Part shown: piece after piece, positions 22,973 through 32,600 of the stretch | Numbering within the stretch: the stretch's first letter is position 1 | Layout of the letters: each line of letters starts with the position of its first letter | NCBI GenBank assembly: GCA_902768785.1 | Contig: CACXMM010000021.1 | Span: 1 to 53,397 of the forward strand | DNA from: an uncultured Prevotellaceae bacterium | Lineage (GTDB): Bacteria > Bacteroidota > Bacteroidia > Bacteroidales > Bacteroidaceae | Length of the DNA stretch: 53,397 nucleotides | Direction: 5' to 3' | Made by a program: the position numbers and the translations under genes | Notes under the pieces: generated by a model | The model's database searches: none | What the model was told of the DNA's origin: nothing | The model's input: the letters and a program-made list of their open reading frames with translations, nothing else

Positions 22973-24702
22973 TAGTGAAAGTGGCGGATGCCATCATCTC
23001 ACCCTTAGGTAGTTCGACGGAAGCTAACTACGAGGCGGTGAAGGCAGGGAGATCGATGCTGAGAGAATATCAGTGGGATTCCTTGCCGGAACCATTTGTG
23101 GCCTCTCTCATGGATTGGCATGGGATGGATAAGCGTGAGGGATTGTCACGCTTTGAGATGATGGCGATTGGAGTTGTGGAACAGTTGATCCCTCAATTGT
23201 CCATCGACCTTTCTTCTCCCCGTGTTTTGTTCATCATATCCACCACGAAAGGAAACGTGGAGCTGCTGGAAGAGGACAAAGATAGTCCGTCATCGTCTGT
23301 GTATCTTGGAGACACAGCCATGAAGATAGCCCGTCATTTCGGTAACCCTAACACTCCTGTCGTTGTCTCTAATGCCTGTATCTCAGGACTGTGTGCACAG
23401 ATTACAGCGGTGCGGGCATTGGAGAGTGGTTGTTATGACTATGCTGTGGTGGTGGGTGCTGACATCCAGTCGCGTTTTATCATTTCCGGATTCCAGTCAT
23501 TCAAGGCTTTGTCACCGGCACCTTGTAAGCCGTTTGATGCCGAGCGACAGGGCTTAAATCTGGGTGAGGCTGCTGCAGCCATCGTCTTTCAACGTGTGGA
23601 ACAGGTGATGCCAGGACAATGGCTGTGCCGCAAAAGTGCCATACGAAACGATGCCAACCATATCTCCGGACCGTCGCGGACAGGGGAGGGAAGCTATCGT
23701 GCCTTACGGACTGTGCTCACCGATGTACCTGTTGATGATCTCGCTTTCGTCAATGTGCATGGCACTTCCACATTATACAATGATGAGATGGAGAGCATTG
23801 CGATAGATCGTGCCGGATTGACCGATGTCCCCGTCAATTCCCTCAAGGGGTATTACGGTCATACCATGGGGGCTGCCGGTATCTTGGAAGTTATCCTTTC
23901 GATGCGGGCCATCGAGGATCATACCGTTTTGGCTACCCGTGGATTTGATCATTTGGGAGTGAGTCGTCAGATCAAAGTGTCGAACCAGCACAGGACAACA
24001 ACCAAGAACAGCTTCATTAAACTGCTCTCTGGCTTTGGCGGCTGCAATGCAGCTATGGCCTTTACTCGGGTAACAGAGGACAATCCTTCGTTCCCTTGCT
24101 TTAAAGAAAACACTCCCTCTCATGATCATCCTTCGTTGTCAACCCTGTCGGAGATCATGCTTGCTCCCCAGAAAGTGACATTGAATGGGAAAGAGCTGAA
24201 TACCACTCAGCAGGGTGGAGCCTTGCTCACAGAGCTCTATCGGCAGTATATCAACGACTATCCGAAGTTTTTCAAGATGGACGAGCTCACCAAGTTGGGC
24301 TTTGTGGCCTCGGAACTTCTTCTCAAGATAGGAGACAAAATGCCACAGGGAACGGAGGAGGTTGCCGTGATCCTATTCAATCGTACCAGTTCGTTGTGTA
24401 ACGACAGGAAATACCAGGTCACCATCAGTAATCCGGAGGATTTCTTCCCCAGTCCGTCCCTATTCGTCTATACGCTCCCGAACATCGTTACAGGGGAGAT
24501 CGCTATTAGGAACCATTATTTCGGAGAAACCTCTTTCTATGTGCTTGACCATGAAGATCCGAAGCTGATGCGCGAGATCATCATGTCTGTACTGGAAGAA
24601 GGAGAGGCACGTGTGGTTATCTACGGATGGGCCGATTGCCAGGATGCAGATCATTACCTTGCGAAGATGGCTTGTGTGAAACAACTTATATCAAGATCAT
24701 AA
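22969..24702 (+). CDS. Ketosynthase 2 with degenerate KS-like C-terminal extension
   Basis: 577 residues. The first ~375 are a complete KS: Cys137 in SNACISG, His in NVHGTSTLYND, and GYYGHTMGAAG. The remaining ~200 residues align in pattern with the second half of the KS3 protein (24994-27108): ...LFVYTLPNIVTGEIAIRN... and ...LEEGEARVVIYGWAD against FMQSTHNTIGSMLAIQ... and LRMGEARHILVCGNEE. So the extension is a shortened, non-catalytic KS-like domain, perhaps a chain-length or docking element. Start ATG 22969 overlaps the thioesterase stop; ATG 22957 is possible. Confidence 0.9.
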   Translation: MIVKVADAIISPLGSSTEANYEAVKAGRSMLREYQWDSLPEPFVASLMDWHGMDKREGLSRFEMMAIGVVEQLIPQLSIDLSSPRVLFIISTTKGNVELLEEDKDSPSSSVYLGDTAMKIARHFGNPNTPVVVSNACISGLCAQITAVRALESGCYDYAVVVGADIQSRFIISGFQSFKALSPAPCKPFDAERQGLNLGEAAAAIVFQRVEQVMPGQWLCRKSAIRNDANHISGPSRTGEGSYRALRTVLTDVPVDDLAFVNVHGTSTLYNDEMESIAIDRAGLTDVPVNSLKGYYGHTMGAAGILEVILSMRAIEDHTVLATRGFDHLGVSRQIKVSNQHRTTTKNSFIKLLSGFGGCNAAMAFTRVTEDNPSFPCFKENTPSHDHPSLSTLSEIMLAPQKVTLNGKELNTTQQGGALLTELYRQYINDYPKFFKMDELTKLGFVASELLLKIGDKMPQGTEEVAVILFNRTSSLCNDRKYQVTISNPEDFFPSPSLFVYTLPNIVTGEIAIRNHYFGETSFYVLDHEDPKLMREIIMSVLEEGEARVVIYGWADCQDADHYLAKMACVKQLISRS

Positions 24703-24714
24703 AAACAGATAAAA

Positions 24715-24972
24715 ATGGAAACATTAAAGAAAGAGTTAAAAGAACAGATTATAGATGTGTTGAACCTCGAGGATATGCATCCCGAGGATATCGAAGACAG
24801 TGCACCCCTCTTCGGTGAGGGCTTGGGACTTGATTCCATCGATGCCCTGGAGCTGATTGTCCTATTGGAGAAGAGTTACGGGATCAAAATCAAGGATCCT
24901 TCCTTAGGAAAGGAAATCTTCCAATCGGTAGATACCATGGCCGATTATATCGTTAAGAACAGGACGAAGTAA
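24715..24972 (+). CDS. Acyl carrier protein 2
   Basis: 85 residues with attachment Ser41 in GLGLDSIDALE. 12 bases after KS2 and 21 bases before KS3, so it may be matched to these two synthases. Confidence 0.93.
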   Translation: METLKKELKEQIIDVLNLEDMHPEDIEDSAPLFGEGLGLDSIDALELIVLLEKSYGIKIKDPSLGKEIFQSVDTMADYIVKNRTK

Positions 24973-24993
24973 AAAGAGATTGCAGAAAGGAAT

Positions 24994-27108
24994 ATGAGAA
25001 TCTGGATCACGGGTGCGGGAATCGTCTCTGCCATCGGTAACAACAAGGCTCAGACCTTGGAGGCCCTGAGAAGCAGGAGGTCTGGCATTGCCCCCATTCA
25101 CTATCTATCCACGGAGCATCAGGAGTTTCCAGTAGGAGAGGTGAAGATGAGCGATGAGCAGATGAAGGAACTTTTGGGTATTCATGAGGAGCCTACAACA
25201 CGTTCGGCCCTCATGGGCATTCTTGCTTTGAAAGAGGCAATGGACGATGCTTGTCTGCATCCCGACGATCATCCTTGCTTCATCAATGCCACCACGGTGG
25301 GAGGGATGGACAAGACAGAGCGGTATTATCTGGATATTCTGGACCATGACAGTCATCAGGAGTATGTCAGGACACACGATTGTGGTGCCTGTACGGAGAT
25401 GATAGCCAGCTATTTCGGCGGCTTTGAGATGATGACAACCGTTTCAACGGCTTGTTCATCGGCTGCCAATGCCTTGGTACTTGGAGCCCGTCTGATCCAG
25501 AGTGGACGATGCGAACAGGTGATTGTGGGCGGGACAGAGTGTCTAACCAAATACCACTTGAACGGTTTCCATACGCTCATGATCCTCGATAACCAACCGT
25601 GCCGTCCCTTCGATGCTACACGGAAAGGATTGAATCTGGGGGAGGGCGCAGCTTATCTGATACTCGAGTCGGAAGCTTCTGCCCGACGTCGCGGAGTGAA
25701 GGCCAAGGCAATCCTTTCAGGCTATGCCAATGCCTGTGATGCCTTTCACCAGACAGCCTCTTCGGAGAATGGAGAAGGTGCATTCCTCGCCATGACTGAA
25801 GCCTTGCGGATGGCATCGCTGACTCCAAGTGATATCCAATATGTGAATGCCCATGGTACGGGGACACCCAACAATGATGCCAGTGAGAGTGCTGCCCTGA
25901 AAAGGGTTTATGGGATAGACATGCCCGCTGTGTCATCCACCAAGTCTTTTACAGGACATACCACCAGTGCTTCGGGTACTGTGGAAGGAGTGATCTGTCT
26001 GCTGGCGCTGGCCCATCAGTTCATACCGGTGAACTTGAATTGGCAATATCCCATGGAAGGGGGAGTCTCCCCGTGGGTAGGTGACACTGATGCAACAAAC
26101 AGCTCCCCTTTGCGTCATGTGATGTGCAACTCTTTCGCTTTTGGCGGTAACGATACCTCTTTTATCTTGTCGAGTCCCGAGGAAGATACCCCTTCCTTCA
26201 AATCTCATCCCTCTCTTTCTGAAAACCACTCTCCAGCCTTCAAAAGAGTTTTCATCCGTTCAGCCGCGCAAATCTCTATTCAACAGCCCCTTTCAGATGA
26301 CTGGTACGATCATCCCATCCATTACGGGGAACTCTATACAAGAGCTGTTGATCCGGATTTCCGTACTTACCTGAACCCGTTGCAGAGCAGAAGGATGGAT
26401 AAGATCCTGAGGCGCGCCCTTGTCACGGCTAAACAAGTGGTGGAGGAGTCGGGAGAGCCACAGATTGATGCCATCATTACAGGTACAGGCATGGGGTGCC
26501 TGGAGAATACCGAGCTGTTCCTGGGGCAGCTTTGCAGGGAAGGGGAGAGTCTGCTGAAGCCAACCCATTTCATGCAGTCAACGCACAATACGATTGGCTC
26601 GATGTTAGCCATCCAGCTGGGCTGTCATGGCTATAACACCACCTATTCACACCAAGGGCTCTCTTTCGATACCGCGTTGTTGGATGCTTTCCTCCAGCTT
26701 CGGATGGGTGAGGCCCGTCATATTCTTGTATGTGGTAACGAGGAACTCACTCCGTCGTGGTTCTCTTTTTTACAGAAAACTGGCGTATTAGGGCAACCCC
26801 ATCAGACGGTTGCTGGAGAAGGATCTGTCACGATGATGCTGACAACAGATCCTGAAGGAGCACTTTGTGAACTGGAGGATGTGAAGATTACCAATTGGCC
26901 GTTAGGAGTGTCTTCGTCGCCCTGCTCTTTCTCCTCTCTTTTCGGAACCGGTTTCCTCACCTCTGCCTTCGATGTTTATGCGGCTGTAAAGTGTTTGCAG
27001 AGAAGGAGGATGCCGAATGGTGAGACCGTCGAGTCACTTGAACTGGTGAACCAGCAGGGAGAAAGTAATGTGTCGTTCATTCAATTAAGGAGGATATCAT
27101 GCGACTGA
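24994..27108 (+). CDS. Ketosynthase 3 fused to a chain-length-factor-like domain
   Basis: 704 residues. Residues 1-400 are an intact KS (Cys154 in STACSSAAN; His in NAHGTGTPNND and STKSFTGHTTSASG). Residues about 425-700 are a second, reduced KS-like domain: STHNTIGSMLAIQ, then TTYSHQGLSFDTALLDA where the nucleophile position holds Gln554 in place of Cys, then GEARHILVCGNEEL. A Cys-to-Gln change is the hallmark of chain-length factors (KS-beta) in type II polyketide systems. So one polypeptide seems to join KS-alpha and KS-beta functions, which are usually separate subunits. Overlaps the next gene by 10 bases. Confidence 0.9.
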   Translation: MRIWITGAGIVSAIGNNKAQTLEALRSRRSGIAPIHYLSTEHQEFPVGEVKMSDEQMKELLGIHEEPTTRSALMGILALKEAMDDACLHPDDHPCFINATTVGGMDKTERYYLDILDHDSHQEYVRTHDCGACTEMIASYFGGFEMMTTVSTACSSAANALVLGARLIQSGRCEQVIVGGTECLTKYHLNGFHTLMILDNQPCRPFDATRKGLNLGEGAAYLILESEASARRRGVKAKAILSGYANACDAFHQTASSENGEGAFLAMTEALRMASLTPSDIQYVNAHGTGTPNNDASESAALKRVYGIDMPAVSSTKSFTGHTTSASGTVEGVICLLALAHQFIPVNLNWQYPMEGGVSPWVGDTDATNSSPLRHVMCNSFAFGGNDTSFILSSPEEDTPSFKSHPSLSENHSPAFKRVFIRSAAQISIQQPLSDDWYDHPIHYGELYTRAVDPDFRTYLNPLQSRRMDKILRRALVTAKQVVEESGEPQIDAIITGTGMGCLENTELFLGQLCREGESLLKPTHFMQSTHNTIGSMLAIQLGCHGYNTTYSHQGLSFDTALLDAFLQLRMGEARHILVCGNEELTPSWFSFLQKTGVLGQPHQTVAGEGSVTMMLTTDPEGALCELEDVKITNWPLGVSSSPCSFSSLFGTGFLTSAFDVYAAVKCLQRRRMPNGETVESLELVNQQGESNVSFIQLRRISCD

Positions 27109-27449
27109 TTCTATTATCTGTCATCCAAAGCATCCTGTTATGCGGTGGTCAGGTTCTGCTGAAGTTCGCCCTGAACAAGGCAGGAGCATTCAGCTGGACC
27201 ATCGGATTCTTCTCGAGAAACCTTACGAACTGGTGGTTCCTTGGGTGCGGACTCTGTTATGCCGCAGCTACTGTGCTGTGGATGTATATCGTGAAGAACT
27301 TCCCGTTCAGCATGGCCTATCCGATGATTTCCCTCAGCTATGTCTTCGGGATGATTGCGGCGATGCTCTTTTTCCACGAGCAGATCCCTTTGGTTCGTTG
27401 GTTGGGTGTGCTGTTGATCATGGGAGGTTGTATATTGATTGCTAAATAA
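27099..27449 (+). CDS. Small EamA/SMR-type membrane transporter
   Basis: 116 residues with four hydrophobic segments, ending in a GWLGVLLIMGG-like helix (RWLGVLLIMGGCILIAK). Size and layout match SMR/ArnE-ArnF half-transporters that work as dimers. Likely flips a lipid-linked intermediate or small molecule across the inner membrane. Overlaps KS3 by 10 bases. Confidence 0.85.
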   Translation: MRLILLSVIQSILLCGGQVLLKFALNKAGAFSWTIGFFSRNLTNWWFLGCGLCYAAATVLWMYIVKNFPFSMAYPMISLSYVFGMIAAMLFFHEQIPLVRWLGVLLIMGGCILIAK

Positions 27450-27458
27450 GAAAGTGTG

Positions 27459-28103
27459 ATGAATAAAAGTATCGAACGTTTCCTTTTGGCCATAGCTATG
27501 CTGCTTGTTGTATCTTCTCTTGGTGCACAGACCAAAGCCACGGCGGCGCAGGCCAAGTCGATGATTGAGAAAATCAATGTCACGGCGGCGAAGCAACGCA
27601 CCATCCAGTGCGATTTTCAGCAGACGAAGTCTTTGTCGTTCCTGAACGATAAGATGGTGTCTCGCGGTGTGATGTATTATGACCATACGGGTAAGTTGCG
27701 GTGGGAATATATTGTCCCATACAGTTATGTGTTTATCATCAACAATAACCGCGTCCATATCAAGACAGCGAAGAATAGTAACACGATCGATATCCGGTCG
27801 AGTCGTCTGTTTCAAGGCATCGCCCGTGTGATGATGAACAGTGTGACGGGAAAGAGCCTGTCTTCTGCTGATGATTTTTCTGTGGAAATGTTCATTCAGG
27901 GTGACGAGTGGATAGCGCGTCTTGTCCCCAAAAAGAAAGAGATGAAAGCGATGTTCCAGACCATTCGTCTTTTCTTCGATAGCAAAAAACAGATGGTTTC
28001 GAAAGTGGAAATGGTGGAGAAGAACGGCGACCAGACCGTTATTCAACTTTTACATGTCAAGAGCAATGGGAAGATTGAGGATCGTTTTTTTGCTATTCGT
28101 TAG
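27459..28103 (+). CDS. LolA-like periplasmic lipid carrier
   Basis: 214 residues with signal peptide (cleavage near LGAQ). CDFQQTKSLSF and RGVMYYDHTGKLRWEY are the typical LolA/LolB beta-half-barrel opening. In aryl-polyene clusters a LolA homolog carries the product from the inner membrane to the outer membrane. Start ATG 27459; the GTG at 27456 is adjacent. Confidence 0.88.
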   Translation: MNKSIERFLLAIAMLLVVSSLGAQTKATAAQAKSMIEKINVTAAKQRTIQCDFQQTKSLSFLNDKMVSRGVMYYDHTGKLRWEYIVPYSYVFIINNNRVHIKTAKNSNTIDIRSSRLFQGIARVMMNSVTGKSLSSADDFSVEMFIQGDEWIARLVPKKKEMKAMFQTIRLFFDSKKQMVSKVEMVEKNGDQTVIQLLHVKSNGKIEDRFFAIR

Positions 28104-28506
28104 CCTGTGGCTGTGGCATGCCTCTGCCATCACCTTGGACGGAAAGAGACAATACAGTGTAACGATAGAGATGCCGCGTGGCAGTCTATCGGGAATCTGT
28201 CTGATCAAGACGGATGCTTCGGGTAGCAAGGGATCTCTCGTTAATGAGTTCGGTATTCATGCCCTCGACTTTACCGTAAGCACCGATCGTCGTAAGGTTC
28301 GTCTGCTCCATGTGATAGACAGGATGAATAAGTGGTACATCAAACGAATCTTACGACGTGACCTGCGTTTCCTTTTCCTGAACAAGGAGTCTGCCCAAGA
28401 CCGCTGGCGGGAAGTGACTGTTGAAGGTGATACAACGATTTTACATAACAAGAAATACCACATAACATACACATTTACAGAGATAAAGAATGAAATTGAT
28501 CAATGA
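28066..28506 (+). CDS. Small secreted protein of the cluster
   Basis: 146 residues with signal peptide (IVFLLFVSLWLWHASA), then a predicted beta-rich domain with GSLSGICLIK and GSLVNEFGIHALDF strands. It sits between LolA-like and hotdog genes and overlaps both, a position held by a short outer-membrane accessory protein (DUF3261-like in Proteobacteria) in aryl-polyene clusters. I could not confirm family membership. Probably helps receive the lipid at the outer membrane. Confidence 0.75.
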   Translation: MGRLRIVFLLFVSLWLWHASAITLDGKRQYSVTIEMPRGSLSGICLIKTDASGSKGSLVNEFGIHALDFTVSTDRRKVRLLHVIDRMNKWYIKRILRRDLRFLFLNKESAQDRWREVTVEGDTTILHNKKYHITYTFTEIKNEIDQ

Positions 28507-28843
28507 AATGTTCTCGATCGTTAGCAAGGGTGATAGGGTGAGAATCAAACTAAATCCCGAGCATGTGATTTACGATGCCCATTTCCCTGGACAGCCCATC
28601 ACGCCCGGTGTGTGTCTTGTGCAGATGATCGGTGAGATCCTGCAGGAGAATATGGGACGTATGATGGAACTGGATACGATTACGAACTTGAAATTCATAC
28701 AACCGCTCTCTCCTGTTGAAACCCCCGAGGTGGATGTGGTCTTCAGCAACATCTCTTTTGATGACAAGGGACGTTGCAAGGTGAAGGGAACCGTGGTCAG
28801 TGATGATACAATATTCACTAAATACTCCATGATCTATCGATGA
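28490..28843 (+). CDS. Hotdog-fold protein, ApeI-like dehydratase
   Basis: 117 residues. Contains the AHFPGQPITPGV motif of FabA/FabZ/ApeI hotdog enzymes, but the helix acid position reads LVQMIGE rather than VE-x-x-[AS]-Q. Together with the 22112-22531 protein it may make one complete dehydratase, since each has a different half of the catalytic pair altered. That pairing is inference. Overlaps its upstream neighbour by 17 bases and its downstream by 4. Confidence 0.8.
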   Translation: MKLINEMFSIVSKGDRVRIKLNPEHVIYDAHFPGQPITPGVCLVQMIGEILQENMGRMMELDTITNLKFIQPLSPVETPEVDVVFSNISFDDKGRCKVKGTVVSDDTIFTKYSMIYR

Positions 28844-29601
28844 ACGACGTCAGAGACCTCATGAAGCAGTATCGTGTCTGTGTTGTTGTACCTACTTACA
28901 ACAATGCCAATACGGTCGTGGAGGTCGTTCGTCGCATCCTGCTTGTCACAGAGGATGTCATTGTGGTGATCGATGGCTGTACTGATGATACACGTGAGAG
29001 ACTCGATAAGGCTGACGTACAGGTGACTCGTGTTGACTATCTTCAAAACAAAGGGAAAGGTCATGCGCTGCGGGAAGGTTTTCAGAAAGCCATCACGATG
29101 GGATACAACTATGCTGTCACCATCGATTCCGATGGGCAGCATAATCCCGAGGATATTCCTGCTCTGGTGACTGCCATGGCTCAGCATTCCGAATCGTTGA
29201 TTATCGGGGCGCGTGATCTTCAGCAGGAGAACATGCCACAAGGAAACACCTTTGCCAATAAGTTCTCGAATTTCTGGTTCTGGATACAGACAGGACAACG
29301 GCTGGAGGACACGCAGACGGGCTTCCGGCTCTATCCCTTACATCGTCTGAAAGGTTTGCGATGGCTCACTTCGCGTTATGAAGCAGAACTGGAACTGCTG
29401 GTCTTTGCCGTTTGGGGACAGGTGCCCGTTCACAGCGTACCTGTCCATGTGTATTACCCCCCTCAGGAGGAAAGGGTCTCTCATTTCCGTCCTTTTGCGG
29501 ATTTCGCCCGTATCAGTGTGTTGAACACCGTTCTTTGTTTCCTGGCCGTTGTATATGGCTGGCCCAGGATGATCATTTCTAAATTCCTGCGCCATGGTTA
29601 A
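28840..29601 (+). CDS. Glycosyltransferase family 2
   Basis: 253 residues, GT-A fold like dolichol-phosphate mannose synthases: VVVPTYNNANTVVEVV, VIDGCTDDT, and the metal-binding DSDGQH (DxD-like). A hydrophobic C-terminal stretch (ISVLNTVLCFLAVVYGW) may anchor it to the membrane. Presumably adds a sugar to the lipid-linked polyene. ATGA overlap with its upstream gene and 8 bases with the exporter. Confidence 0.92.
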   Translation: MNDVRDLMKQYRVCVVVPTYNNANTVVEVVRRILLVTEDVIVVIDGCTDDTRERLDKADVQVTRVDYLQNKGKGHALREGFQKAITMGYNYAVTIDSDGQHNPEDIPALVTAMAQHSESLIIGARDLQQENMPQGNTFANKFSNFWFWIQTGQRLEDTQTGFRLYPLHRLKGLRWLTSRYEAELELLVFAVWGQVPVHSVPVHVYYPPQEERVSHFRPFADFARISVLNTVLCFLAVVYGWPRMIISKFLRHG

Positions 29602-32600
29602 GTTCTTCGAGTCAATCTATCTTGTGTTGTCAAGGAGGAAAAGGATCGCCACTGTCGTCCTTCTGCTCTTGATCGCTCTTTCTGTGGGTCTTTCTCTCCA
29701 GATTCACGAAGAGGAGGATATCGCGAAGTTCCTACCGCGCAATGAGCAGAATGAGAAATATACAGATGTGTACCAACAGCTGAGCCGACAGGATCAGATT
29801 GTTGTGATCTTCTCTTCTCGTGACACCATGGATGTGGTTTCGGCAGATACCATTATCACGGCTATGGAGCAGTTTGCCGAGCAATGTGAGAAGGAGAAAG
29901 TGGGTAAGTCTGTCAGTGTGCATACCGATGAGACACGAATGATGGAGATGATGGATTTTGTGAACCAACACATTCCCTATTTCCTTACTGATGATGATTA
30001 TGCCCGTATAGACACACTGTTGCAGGTGCCTGACTATATCGTTGAGCAGCTGACAGAAGATAAGAAGCTGCTGAATCTCCCTACGGCGGGTATCAGCATG
30101 GAACGACTTCGCTACGATCCTGTTCAGCTCTTCTCACCTGTCCTCCTCCGTATGCAGGATTTCAACAGATCGCAATCGGTTGAGGTGATCGATGGTTGCG
30201 TGTTTACTCATGACGGACGGAGCGGACTGGCATTCCTTGAATCTCCCTACGGCACCAGCGAATCTGCCAATAACGCAGCGTTACAGACAGCCTTGGAGAG
30301 AATCATGGGTGATGTGGAAAGCACTTTCCCTCAGTTACGTGTCTCTGCCATTGGTGCCTCTCTGGTAGCAGCGGGAAATGCGCGACAGATCAAACATGAT
30401 AGTATGCTGGCTGTCACCATTGCCGTCATCCTGATCCTCGTCGTGCTCATTCTCCATTACCGTCGTCTGGCCGACCTCTGGTGGTTGGGCTCCTCGTTGG
30501 TATTCGGATGGCTCTTCGCACTTGCTGGGATGTCGTTGTTCCACGACAGCATGTCGGTAATCGTCTTGGGCATCGGCTCCGTGATTATCGGAATAGCTGT
30601 GAACTATCCGTTGCATTATCTAGATCACCTTCGTGAGGTGGGGGATACCCGGCAGACCCTTCGTGAGATGGTGCCGCCCCTGCTGATCGGAAACATCACA
30701 ACCGTCAGTGCCTTCCTGTGTCTGGTCTGGCTTGATGCCGCAGCCATGCGTGACTTAGGGCTCTTTGGTTCCCTGATGTTGGTCGGAACCATCCTCTTCG
30801 TCCTGGTCTTCCTTCCATTATATGCGAAAGCAATTTCTTCCGCGAAGCATTGTTCTTGTCATGCAGGATCCTTGGTCTCGTCATGTCGGAACGTTTTTTC
30901 TGCATCTATTAAAAGGCTGCTTGATTGGGCTAGTCGTCCGTTGGGTCTGGTGATGATGGTTCTTGTGACGGTCGTTTTGGCCTATTTCAGTCTGCAGACC
31001 TCTTTTGACTCCGACTTGCGAAACATCAATTACATGACCGATCAGCAACGCGGTGACATGCAGATGCTCACGGCGATATCCCATGAAGCACCAGTCTATG
31101 CCGTGGCAGAGGGACAGACATTGGAGGAGGCTTTGCGGAAAAATGAAAGTGAGGTCCTGCCTATGCTGGTCAAAATGAAGCAGGATGGTATTGTGAAGAA
31201 GGTGAGTGGGGTAGGCTATTTCGTACCGACAAGAGCGATGCAGGAGGAACGTCTGAAGCGATGGAAAGAGTTTTGTCATACTCATGGACAAGACCTTGTA
31301 TCGGAATTGCGGAGGCAGTGTGCCCTTCAGGGCTTCAATGAGCAGGCCTTCACCCCCTTCTTCGAGATGCTGGAAGATGACCATGCTCCCCAGCCGTTAT
31401 CATTCTTCCAGCCAGTAACAGATCTCTTGCAAGACACCTTTCTCTTTCAGGATGAAGAGAGTGGTCTTGTGCGTGTGGTGAATTTCATACAGACCGATCA
31501 GGAGGATACCGTCAAGGAATCCTTGAACGCAAAGGCTGCCCCTGCCACCTATGCTTTCAGTTCAGAGGATATTGGCAACCAATTGGTGCAGATCCTGTCA
31601 GACAGTTTTAACTATATTGGCTTCGTATGCGGTTTCGTGGTGTTCCTTTTCCTGTGGATCTCGTTCGGCAGCATTGAACTGTCACTGATGTCATTCCTCC
31701 CCTTGGCTGTCAGTTGGCTGTGGATCTTAGGACTGATGCACCTGTTCGGGGTGCAGTTCAATATCGTGAATATTATCTTGGCCACTTTCATCTTCGGACA
31801 AGGTGACGACTATACCATCTTCATCACCGAGGGACTGATGTATGAATACTCCACGGGCAGGAAGCGACTGGCTTCCTATCAACGTAGCGTAGCCCTGTCG
31901 GCCATCCTCATGTTCATCGGTATCGGTACCTTGATCTTTGCCAAGCATCCTGCCTTGCGTTCGTTGGCCGCCGTTACCATCATCGGTATGTTCACCGTGG
32001 TATTGATGGCTTACTACCTCCCCCCTTTGGTATTCAGGTGGCTGACACGCGGTGTACGGACAGCAGATCCCTCATCTCTCATCTCTCATCTCTCATCTCC
32101 ATTACCCATCACCTTGGGACGATTCTGCCGTTCCCTGTTTGCCATCGTATTCTTCCTGTTGATGATGTATCTGTTCATGCTTCCCTTTACATGGCTGTAT
32201 TTCCGATTGGGGAAGAACAGTGAAGAGAAGAAACTGCGATACCATCGCCTGCTGCAAAGGGTGTCGGATTTCGTCATCCATCATGTGCCTGGAGTGCAGT
32301 TCGCCTTACAGAACAGGATGGGGGAAACCTTCGAGAACCCCGCCGTGGTAATCTGCAACCATCAGTCACACCTCGACCTGATGTGCCTGATGATGCTCAC
32401 GCCAAAGATCGTTTTCCTCACCAATGACTGGGTGTGGCATAATCCGTTCTATGGTATGGTGATCCATCGTGCAGAGTTCTATCCCGTCAGTGATGGGATA
32501 GAAGCTCACTTGGAACAGTTACGCTCGTTGTATCAGCGGGGGTATTCAATTTGTATCTTCCCAGAAGGCACTCGTTCTCCAGACGGTTCCATCCTGCGCT

